Source: Planctomycetota bacterium
Lineage (GTDB): Bacteria > Planctomycetota > UBA1135 > GCA-002686595
Reading direction: 5' to 3'
NCBI GenBank assembly: GCA_027623615.1
Contig: JAQBVH010000166.1
Span: 1-7,023 of the forward strand
Length of the DNA stretch: 7,023 nt
Shown piece by piece: positions 1 through 6,304 of this stretch (the stretch's first letter is position 1; every line of letters begins with the position of its first letter). Position numbers and translations under genes: made by a program. Under the pieces are notes generated by a model. That model saw only the letters and a list, made by a program, of their open reading frames with translations, had not been told where the DNA came from and made no database searches.

Positions 1-657
1 GCCCGCCGGCAGGGCGATGAGCTTGTCCTGCAGGGCGGGCCAGCGCCCGTCCTCGGGGTTCCAGTCGGAGGTCTGTCCGTCCGAGCAGATCCAGATCTCG
101 GCGCGCCCGCTGCTGTTGGCGCGCAGGTGCTCCGCGGCGACCTCGAACATGGCCGGCACGTCCGCGCGGGTGGCGGTCTCCCCGGCGAGGGGCAGATCGA
201 TCAGGTCGCTGGGTGCCTCGAGCTCGGTGACGACGAGGCCGACGCTGTCGATGACCACCAGGCGCGTCGCGTGCACGCTCTCCAGGGCCGCCGCGATGCG
301 CTCGACGCCCGCCGCGAGCTTGGTCCGGCCGCCCGCGACCTCTTCGGTCATGCTCGCGGAGCGGTCGAGGAGCACGAGCACCACGTCCGGGCGGCCACCG
401 CCGAAGCCCCCCAGCCAGCCCCCCGCGATCGGTCGCCCGAGGCCGATGATCAGGCCGATCACGGCCAGCGTGCGAACGGTGAGGAGCAGGAGCTGCCGCA
501 GGCGCTGCATGCCCTTCGACATCTTCGCGCCCTGCAGCAGGAACATCATCGCCCCCCACTCGACGACGCGCTGGCGCCGCTTGTGGATCAGGTGGATCGC
601 GATCGGCAGCGCGATGAAGGGCAGCCCCCAGAGCATCCATGCCTGGAGGAAGCTCAA
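1..657 (-). CDS. BatA-like membrane-anchored vWA-domain protein, C-terminus cut by window edge
   Basis: The visible 219 residues are the N-terminal part of a BatA / aerotolerance-regulator-type protein. Residues 1-30 form a short hydrophobic helix ending in the family's His-Leu-Ile followed by basic residues (IHLIHKRR). A second membrane helix lies at about 56-78. A von Willebrand A domain starts near residue 90, with an intact MIDAS motif DRSAS at 98-102 and further likely metal ligands around T161-T163 and D193. The family is membrane anchored with the vWA domain exposed for metal-dependent protein contacts. The start is TTG at 657, which overlaps the DUF58 stop codon (TTGA), with a G-rich stretch (AGGGGG) just upstream. 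An in-frame ATG at codon 8 would shorten the conserved first helix, so I prefer TTG. It is the last visible gene of the MoxR-DUF58 operon. Family assignment is firm; the exact role is unknown and the C-terminal part is not visible. Confidence 0.85.
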   Translation of the reverse strand, partial: MSFLQAWMLWGLPFIALPIAIHLIHKRRQRVVEWGAMMFLLQGAKMSKGMQRLRQLLLLTVRTLAVIGLIIGLGRPIAGGWLGGFGGGRPDVVLVLLDRSASMTEEVAGGRTKLAAGVERIAAALESVHATRLVVIDSVGLVVTELEAPSDLIDLPLAGETATRADVPAMFEVAAEHLRANSSGRAEIWICSDGQTSDWNPEDGRWPALQDKLIALPAG

Positions 658-1589
658 GCGCGCCCCCTGCGCTGCTGGCGTCCGAGGAGGAAGCGCGCGA
701 GCACGTCCTCGGGCGGCTCGTCGAGCAGGGCGCGCTGGTAGTCGATGTCCGCCTTGCGCACGCCGTCGGCCAGCCCCTCGAGGTAGCTCGCGAGGGCCGC
801 ACGGTAGTGGCGTCCCATCATCGACGGCTCGGCGACTACGGGCGCGCCGCCCTCCAGGTCGACGAAGCGCGTCGTGCGGTCGAACTCGAACTCGAGCTCG
901 CGGCGCTCGAGGATGTGGAACGCGATGGCGTCGTGCTTGCGGAACTTCAAGTGCTGGAAGCACTCGGCCAGGGCGTCGGGCTCGCAGAACAGGTCCGAGA
1001 GGATCACGACCATGGCGCGCTGACGCGCCTTCTCGGCGATGTCGTGCAGCGCCTGGATCAGGTTCGTCTCCCCAGCCGGCTCGACCGACTCGAGCACGTC
1101 CTGCAAGAGGCTCAGGTGCGAGGGGCGCCGGTTGGGCGGCAGGTGCTTGTCGCCGCCGGAGGAGGCCACCGTCAGGCCCGCGGCGTCGCCCTGGCGAATC
1201 GCGACGAAGCCCAGCATCGCGGCGAGGCGGCTCGCGTACTCGAACTTCGAGAGCGTCGAGTCGCCGTTGCCCGCGTTGCTCGTCGCGCCATAGCGCATCG
1301 AGCCGGAGCCGTCGACGACCAGACACAGGCGCAGGTTCGTGTCGGCCTCGAACTCCTTGATGTAGAAGCGGTCCGACCGCGCGTACGCGCGCCAGTCGAG
1401 GCGCCGCAGGTCGTCGCCGGGCATGTACTCGCGGTACTCCGCGAACTCGACGCTCGAGCCGCGGTGCGGGCTCTTGTGCTTGCCCGCGACCGACCCCTGC
1501 ATGGGTTGGCGCGACTCGAGCGACAGGCGCCCGATCTTCAGGAGCGCCGCCGCATCGAGCAGCCTGTGGCCTGCCGGTTGGGTGGACAT
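654..1589 (-). CDS. DUF58 domain protein (vWA-like fold), MoxR partner
   Basis: This is a complete 311-residue protein of usual DUF58 length. The family signature is at about 52-82: a Tyr-Arg-x-Tyr-x-x-Gly-Asp-Asp segment, then RRLDWRAYARS, then IKEFEAD. A vWA-like core follows, with MIDAS motif DGSGS at 93-97, a threonine in GETNL (175) and an aspartate in LSDL (199). The MIDAS looks complete, so metal binding is plausible. No signal peptide or membrane helix is seen, so it is probably cytoplasmic. DUF58 proteins are usually encoded beside MoxR ATPases and are thought to act as adaptors or substrates. Here the gene starts 16 bp after the MoxR stop and overlaps the next vWA gene by 4 bases. 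There is no convincing Shine-Dalgarno before the ATG, so translation probably depends on coupling to MoxR. The molecular function of the family is poorly defined. Confidence 0.93.
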   Translation of the reverse strand: MSTQPAGHRLLDAAALLKIGRLSLESRQPMQGSVAGKHKSPHRGSSVEFAEYREYMPGDDLRRLDWRAYARSDRFYIKEFEADTNLRLCLVVDGSGSMRYGATSNAGNGDSTLSKFEYASRLAAMLGFVAIRQGDAAGLTVASSGGDKHLPPNRRPSHLSLLQDVLESVEPAGETNLIQALHDIAEKARQRAMVVILSDLFCEPDALAECFQHLKFRKHDAIAFHILERRELEFEFDRTTRFVDLEGGAPVVAEPSMMGRHYRAALASYLEGLADGVRKADIDYQRALLDEPPEDVLARFLLGRQQRRGRA

Positions 1590-1605
1590 GAACGGGCCGG
1601 AAGCG

Positions 1606-2619
<1,014 letters not shown>

Positions 2620-2743
2620 GGAGGCGAGAATGCGGGAAGGCGAGCTGCGACTTGCGCTTGAGTATCCACCAAGGCCGCGGAGGGTTCACCCCTACCTCAT
2701 GAATCTGGCCTCCGATCGACCGGGATCCTGAACTCCGAGCAGA

Positions 2744-3421
2744 CTAGCCGGCCTCGGGCTCCACTGGAGTGGTGCTCCCGAACACCCAAGCCGCGGCAAC
2801 GGCTCCGAGCAGGGGCCCGGCCCAGTAGACCCAATGGTCGGTCCAAACTCCGTGAACCAACGCGGGCCCAACCGTGCGCGCAGGATTCATGGAGGCCCCG
2901 GTCAACGGAGCTCCGAGCATGACGTCGAGCGCGACCACGGCGCCGACCGCCAGGGCCCCGTACTTGCCTCTGCGCGGATGCATCGCGACGACGAAGATGG
3001 AGGCCACGAGCAAGAAGGTGAGGCCGAACTCGACCGCGAAGCCCGTTCCTGATCCGAGCCCCGCCCTCAAGCCCGTCGTGCCGCCGGCCGCTGCTTGCCA
3101 CCTGACCGGGTCGGCAAGCCCCTTCAAGGCAGCCGCGCCCGCGATCCCTCCCAGGAGCTGTGCGACGAGGAAGGTCCCCGCCATGCGATGTGGGACGCGA
3201 CCGGTCGCCCAGAGCATGAACGTGACTGCCGGGTTGATCTGTGCCCCCGAGATCTTGCCGAAGCAAACCACCATCGCGGCCACGACGAGACCGAACGCCA
3301 GGGCGATGCCGATCAGGCCGTAGGTGGTCGAGACAACGACGACGTAACCGCAGCCCAGGAACACGATGCCGAAGACCCCGAGGAATTCGGCTACAGCCAT
3401 ACGGAGGATGCGATCCTGCAT
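2744..3421 (-). CDS. Aquaporin / MIP-family channel with a non-AqpZ selectivity filter
   Basis: This is a complete 225-residue member of the major intrinsic protein family, which forms tetrameric membrane channels for water or small neutral solutes. Six hydrophobic segments lie at about 5-27, 35-55, 80-102, 125-147, 153-172 and 196-216. The two pore half-helices carry the signatures GAQINPAVTF (NPA 63-65) and GASMNPARTVGPAL (NPA 179-181). Spacing from the NPA boxes, compared with E. coli AqpZ (F43, H174, T183, R189), puts F43, V167, A176 and R182 at the aromatic/arginine filter. The helix-5 histidine of strict water channels is therefore replaced by valine, as in several NIP-like and solute-conducting members. 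The substrate cannot be named from sequence. It has a real Shine-Dalgarno, unlike most genes here, and its local GC looks lower (about 65% in one hand-counted 60-base stretch). It faces the DUF3291 gene across a divergent spacer. No clear terminator follows its stop. Confidence 0.95.
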   Translation of the reverse strand: MQDRILRMAVAEFLGVFGIVFLGCGYVVVVSTTYGLIGIALAFGLVVAAMVVCFGKISGAQINPAVTFMLWATGRVPHRMAGTFLVAQLLGGIAGAAALKGLADPVRWQAAAGGTTGLRAGLGSGTGFAVEFGLTFLLVASIFVVAMHPRRGKYGALAVGAVVALDVMLGAPLTGASMNPARTVGPALVHGVWTDHWVYWAGPLLGAVAAAWVFGSTTPVEPEAG

Positions 3422-3605
3422 GTAGATCTGGCTCCTTCAGGTCGCCCGTGCCGCCGGAGGAGGCGGGCTCGCAGTATGGCCGCTCGGCCATGGCGAGGGT
3501 GGACAAACCGGCCCGCGCTGGAGGAGGGCCCCACGAGGCGAGCGCCGCGCGCCGAGTGGACCGAGACAATCGTGCTCGCAGGCCAAGGACCTACCCTGAG
3601 CCCCG
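3422..3605. promoter_or_regulatory. Divergent intergenic region between aquaporin and DUF3291 genes
   Basis: This 184-bp spacer separates two genes transcribed away from each other, so by position it should hold promoters for both. I could not identify a convincing -35/-10 pair on either strand. On the minus strand TTGTCC and CATACT are both present, but the spacer of about 22 bases is too long. An imperfect palindrome centred on GCCATGGC (3483-3497, arms CTC/GAG with one bulged base) is a possible operator, with weak support. Confidence 0.3.
3432..3437 (-). promoter_or_regulatory. Shine-Dalgarno of the aquaporin gene
   Basis: AAGGAG on the minus strand lies 10 bases before the ATG at 3421. 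It is the clearest ribosome binding site in the window and fixes the start of the channel protein, excluding the longer in-frame extension that would add non-homologous residues upstream. Confidence 0.75.
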
Positions 3606-4058
3606 ATGCCCCAGGCCTACCACCTTGCCCAGGCGAACTGGGCGCGCATGCGCGCGCCGCTCGAGGATCCCTTGCTCGACAGCTTTCGCCGACGACAGGA
3701 CCCGCTCAACGCCCTGGCCGAAGCCAGCCCCGGGTTCGTCTGGCGCCTGGCTGGCGACGACGGCCTCGCGTCCTCGATCCGAGCCTTCGAGGACGACCGC
3801 ATCCTCTTCAACCAGAGCGTGTGGGAGTCGCTCGACGCGCTGAAGGCCTACACCTTCAAGACGACCCACGTGGAGCTGCTGCAGGATCGCGGACGTTGGT
3901 TCGAGACCCCGGACAGGGCACCTTCTGTTCTTTGGTGGGTCACCGCAGGGGTCAGGCCCAGCGCCGCAGACGGCCGTGCGAAGCTGGAACACCTCTGGGC
4001 CAATGGGCCGGGGCCGGAGGCGTTCACCTTCCGGGACCTGTTCGATCCCCCGCGCTGA
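3606..4058 (+). CDS. DUF3291 domain-containing protein
   Basis: This is a complete 150-residue protein that spans the whole DUF3291 family. It begins with YHLAQANWARMRAPLEDP (5-22), then has LNALAEASPGFVWRL (34-48), a central SIRAFEDD (57-64) and NQSVWESLDAL (69-79). The conserved H88 and the aromatic RGRWFE (95-100) come next, then VLWWVTAG (108-115), LEHLWANGPGPEAFTFRD at 127-144 and a short proline-rich end. The family resembles small alpha/beta-barrel monooxygenase-like (ABM/Dabb-type) proteins by its conserved aromatic residues and length, but its reaction and substrate are unknown and I do not assign one. There are no membrane segments or signal peptide, so it is probably cytoplasmic. 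The ATG at 3606 has only weak ribosome-binding support. It stands apart from its neighbours: divergent from the aquaporin gene, and followed after 18 bp by the tandem repeat. The gene looks intact. Confidence 0.9.
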   Translation: MPQAYHLAQANWARMRAPLEDPLLDSFRRRQDPLNALAEASPGFVWRLAGDDGLASSIRAFEDDRILFNQSVWESLDALKAYTFKTTHVELLQDRGRWFETPDRAPSVLWWVTAGVRPSAADGRAKLEHLWANGPGPEAFTFRDLFDPPR

Positions 4059-4076
4059 CGGCCGCGCCTGGCAGCA

Positions 4077-4154
4077 CAGTGGTCACGGGGTTCAGTGGTC
4101 ACGGGGTTCAGCGGTCACGGGGTTCAGCGGTCACGGGGTTCAGCGGTCACGGGG
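4077..4154. repeat. 16-bp tandem repeat array, about five copies
   Basis: Units with consensus GGTCACGGGGTTCAGC begin at 4081, 4097, 4113, 4129 and 4145. Copies 2-4 are identical, copy 1 ends in T instead of C, and the fifth stops after ten bases (GGTCACGGGG). Four bases before copy 1 (CAGT) match the end of that copy, so the array probably begins at 4077. The unit is not a multiple of three, has no stop codon in any plus-strand frame, and carries regularly spaced GG and GGGG runs. Such purity suggests recent expansion. There are no spacers, so this is not a CRISPR array. It starts 18 bp after the DUF3291 stop and ends where similarity to kinase tails begins. Confidence 0.95.
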
Positions 4155-4198
4155 CCACGAGGCGGAGCAGGCCCTACTCTTCTCCCAGGGCAAGGAGC

Positions 4199-4204
4199 AG
4201 GAGG
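4199..4204 (+). promoter_or_regulatory. Possible Shine-Dalgarno deciding the TPR-gene start
   Basis: AGGAGG lies 8 bases before the ATG at 4213 and is the best-placed ribosome binding site for the TPR protein. A caution: the same bases form Glu/Gln/Ala codons of an apparent ancestral coding region, so the purine richness may be inherited rather than selected for ribosome binding. Confidence 0.45.
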
Positions 4205-4212
4205 CGCGCGAC

Positions 4213-5610
4213 ATGCTGGCCTTCCTCGACACCGTCCTGAGGTCCGCCAAGCGCGGGCCTGGCGGCGCCCTGCCGGACGCAAGGGCGATGCTCGATGCGG
4301 GCGCCGCGCGCATCGATGAGCTCGACGAGTACCCCCGCGCGCGCATGCGCATGACCCTTGGCGCGGCCTACTTCAACCTGAGCCTGCACGAGGAGGCCCT
4401 CCCGCTCCTGGATGCGGCCATCGACTACTTCGAGTTCCACGACCTGCACCAGCAGCTGGCCTACGGGTTGTGGCACCGGGGGCGCGCGCGGAACACGCTC
4501 GGCCTCGACGGGGCGATCGAGGACTTGCGCCTCAGCCTGGACGAGGCCCTCGTGTCCTACGGACCCGCCTCCACGGACCTCGCGCTCTACTACTTCCACC
4601 TCGCGGAGACCCTGGAGTCGCACCTGGACGCGGCGAGCATCGACGTGCGCCGCAGCCACCTCGAGCACCTCGAGACGTACCGACCGGACGATGAGCTGGC
4701 GATCGAGAAGGCGCGCGCGGCCCTGGGCCATGGGCTGAACCTGTTCGGCCGCAAGTTCGAGGGCGCGCCGTTGATCGCGGAGGCGACCATGCGCCTGCGC
4801 GAGCTGGCGGACCCGCTCGATGCGGACCTAATCCAGGCCCTGTTCCGACTCGCGAACGTGCACGCGGAGAAGGGTGACTTCGTCGGCGCGCGCGAGCTGC
4901 TCCAGGAGGGGCTGGCCAAGGGCGACGAACTCTGGGGCGCCGACGGCGAGCCCACCCTGATGCTCCAGGCGGAGGCGGCCTTGATCAGTCTCGACCTGCG
5001 CCAGGGTAGGTTCGAGGCGGCCGTGCAGGCCTACGAAGTGCTCTTCCCGCGCATGCAAGCCCAGCTCGCTCCCCGCAACCAAGCACGCGTCAGCGCCCTC
5101 TACAGCTATTGCAACGCCCTCTCCCGCACGAATCGCTGGGCGCGAATCATCGAGCTCTACGTCGACGGGGGAGGCCTCGAGGACGTGCGCGCGCTCTACG
5201 GTCCCCAGAACAGCTACACCTCCCAGGCGCTGCAGACCCTCGTCGGGGCCTTGATCAGCCAGTCCCGCTGGGAGGAGGCCGCGCAGACCCTGTTGCAGCT
5301 CGCGGAGAGCTACCCCGAGGGCCCCGGCCACGCGCAGGACCGCGCGCTGGCCCTGGTGGGCGCCGGCCAGCTGCTCGTCCAGCCCCTCGAGCAACCCGAC
5401 GCCGCGCGCGGGGCGTTCGAAGCGGCGCTCACGGTCGCGGGCGAAGGTCCGGTGTTCCTGGTCACCCCGGGAGGAGTCGGCCCTGCGCAGGATGCGGGTA
5501 TCGTCGCCTTGCTGCAGCTCATCTCCCTTGGGGAGCCGCTCGGCTGGGAGGAGGTCGAGGGTTGGAAGGAGCAGCTCGCCGACCGCCGCGAGTCGTTGGG
5601 CCTGGAGTGA
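4213..5610 (+). CDS. TPR-repeat protein, probable headless remnant of a Ser/Thr kinase tail
   Basis: From ATG 4213 this encodes 465 residues, mostly helical. TPR-like pairs are visible at about 45-75 (LGAAYFNLSLHEEALPLLD), 207-240 (FRLANVHAEKGDFVGARELL), 250-280 and 335-365. The first 50 residues (a FLDTVL segment, a linker, then MLDAGAARIDEL and RMTLGAAY) follow the order seen after the membrane helix of planctomycete Ser/Thr kinases, where a short helical stalk leads into TPRs. The frame stays open upstream: codons from 4156 read HEAEQALLFSQGKEQEARD, like that stalk, and stop resembling it exactly at the repeat array. No kinase domain, signal peptide or membrane helix is present. GTG 3976 or ATG 4003 could start a longer product, but they lie inside the DUF3291 gene and read through the array. 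TPR domains usually mediate protein contacts. It may be a truncated relic or a stand-alone TPR protein; the body shows no internal stops. Confidence 0.7.
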   Translation: MLAFLDTVLRSAKRGPGGALPDARAMLDAGAARIDELDEYPRARMRMTLGAAYFNLSLHEEALPLLDAAIDYFEFHDLHQQLAYGLWHRGRARNTLGLDGAIEDLRLSLDEALVSYGPASTDLALYYFHLAETLESHLDAASIDVRRSHLEHLETYRPDDELAIEKARAALGHGLNLFGRKFEGAPLIAEATMRLRELADPLDADLIQALFRLANVHAEKGDFVGARELLQEGLAKGDELWGADGEPTLMLQAEAALISLDLRQGRFEAAVQAYEVLFPRMQAQLAPRNQARVSALYSYCNALSRTNRWARIIELYVDGGGLEDVRALYGPQNSYTSQALQTLVGALISQSRWEEAAQTLLQLAESYPEGPGHAQDRALALVGAGQLLVQPLEQPDAARGAFEAALTVAGEGPVFLVTPGGVGPAQDAGIVALLQLISLGEPLGWEEVEGWKEQLADRRESLGLE

Positions 5611-5618
5611 GCAGCCAC

Positions 5619-5650
5619 CACGGCGCGCCGCCAACCTGAGTTTCGCCGTG
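5619..5650 (+). terminator. Hairpin after the TPR gene, possible weak terminator
   Basis: Eight bases after the TPR stop, CACGGCG (5619-5625) and CGCCGTG (5644-5650) form a perfect 7-bp stem with an 18-base loop. A competing perfect 10-bp palindrome, CGGCGCGCCG, lies at 5621-5630. There is no T-run after either, so this is at best an atypical terminator; the stem may also be a chance product of high GC. Confidence 0.3.
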
Positions 5651-5704
5651 AGATCCCGCCCCGTCGTGGTCACGGGCCCTCGCAATGACCCACCCGCCGC
5701 CCTG

Positions 5705-5710
5705 TACAAT
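5705..5710 (+). promoter_or_regulatory. -10-like box for the sigma factor-kinase operon
   Basis: TACAAT matches the sigma-70 -10 consensus at five of six positions and ends nine bases before the ATG at 5720. Initiation the usual 6-8 bases downstream would give a transcript with almost no leader, which fits the lack of a Shine-Dalgarno. I see no recognisable -35 box at the expected spacing. Confidence 0.4.
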
Positions 5711-5719
5711 CGAACGGGC

Positions 5720-6304
5720 ATGGAGACTACGCGTCCCAGCCTGCTCCTGCGTATCCGCGACCCGGCGGACCGTGATTCCTGGTCGGCCTTCCACGGCCTC
5801 TACCGCCCGATCCTGCTGCGCTACGCCCTGGCGCGCGGCCTGGGCCACGAGGACGCGGAGGACGTGAGCCAGCACGCCCTCAGCACGGTGCACGCGTCGA
5901 TCGAGGCCTTCGACTACGACCCCGCGCGGGGGCGCTTCCACGGCTGGCTGCGCACGATCGTCAACAACCGCGTGCGCAACCTGCTGCGGGACAGGGCGAC
6001 CGAGCAGGTCCATCGCGAACACCTCGCCCAGGAGCGACCCGAGGCCGACCCGGCCCCCTCTCCCGACCAGGTCTTCGAGGACCTATGGATGCAGGAGCAC
6101 CTCTGGCACTGCCTGCGCGAGATCCAGCTCGAGGTCAACGCGCGCACCTACGCCATCTTCGAGCGCCTCGTCATCGAGGAGGTCCCCGTCGCACGCATCT
6201 GCGAGGAGTTCGGGGTCGACCGCGGAGGCGTCTACACGATCAAGTGGCGCGTCACCAAGCGCATCGCCGAGCGGATGAGGCAGCTGACGGAGGAGGGCCG
6301 GTGA
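5720..6304 (+). CDS. ECF-type RNA polymerase sigma factor, kinase-linked planctomycete type
   Basis: This 194-residue protein has the two-domain layout of ECF sigma factors. Region 2 spans about 22-92: FHGLYRPILLRYA, then GHEDAEDVSQHALSTV, then GRFHGWLRTIVNNRVRNLLRD. After an acidic and proline-rich linker (about 100-120), region 4 spans about 124-188 with a helix-turn-helix in EEVPVARICEEFGVDRGGVY and the following basic helix (KWRVTKRI). It should direct RNA polymerase to a specific promoter set in the cytoplasm. ATG 5720 is chosen because METTRPSLLLRIRDP is the usual start of this group; the open frame farther upstream runs inside the TPR gene and is not family-like. Its stop overlaps the kinase start (GTGA), so the two are almost certainly co-translated. 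No separate anti-sigma gene is visible nearby. ECF factors linked to Ser/Thr kinases are a recurrent planctomycete arrangement; the signal and regulon here are unknown. Confidence 0.93.
   Translation: METTRPSLLLRIRDPADRDSWSAFHGLYRPILLRYALARGLGHEDAEDVSQHALSTVHASIEAFDYDPARGRFHGWLRTIVNNRVRNLLRDRATEQVHREHLAQERPEADPAPSPDQVFEDLWMQEHLWHCLREIQLEVNARTYAIFERLVIEEVPVARICEEFGVDRGGVYTIKWRVTKRIAERMRQLTEEGR

Noticed and set aside
2620..2743. Promoter for the MoxR operon and terminator for the aquaporin gene
   Set aside because: GATACT with a poor -35 match (TGAACC) can be found on the minus strand, and AGGG/CCCT can form a tiny stem, but neither is strong enough to annotate.
3483..3497. Imperfect palindrome around GCCATGGC as an operator
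   Set aside because: The only perfect part is eight bases, the arms need a bulge, and no regulator gene is nearby. Mentioned in the spacer entry but not claimed.
3422..3569. Longer minus-strand frame overlapping the aquaporin gene
   Set aside because: It is in a different frame from the channel, lacks domain motifs, and the true gene has a Shine-Dalgarno and normal length from 3421.
4077..4154. CRISPR array
   Set aside because: Units are directly adjacent with no spacers, 16 bp is too short, and no cas genes are visible.
3976..4212. N-terminal extension of the TPR protein from GTG 3976 or ATG 4003
   Set aside because: It overlaps the DUF3291 coding region in another frame and then reads through the tandem repeat as low-complexity residues. 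It has no family-like content before 4156. Kept only as an alternative linked to the copy-number idea.
5492..5719. Upstream extension of the sigma factor
   Set aside because: The frame runs inside the TPR gene and the spacer without recognisable sequence; the family N-terminus begins at 5720.
4412..5721. Alternative-frame and minus-strand open frames across the TPR gene
   Set aside because: They are compositionally biased shadows without motifs; the TPR helices lie in one continuous plus-strand frame.
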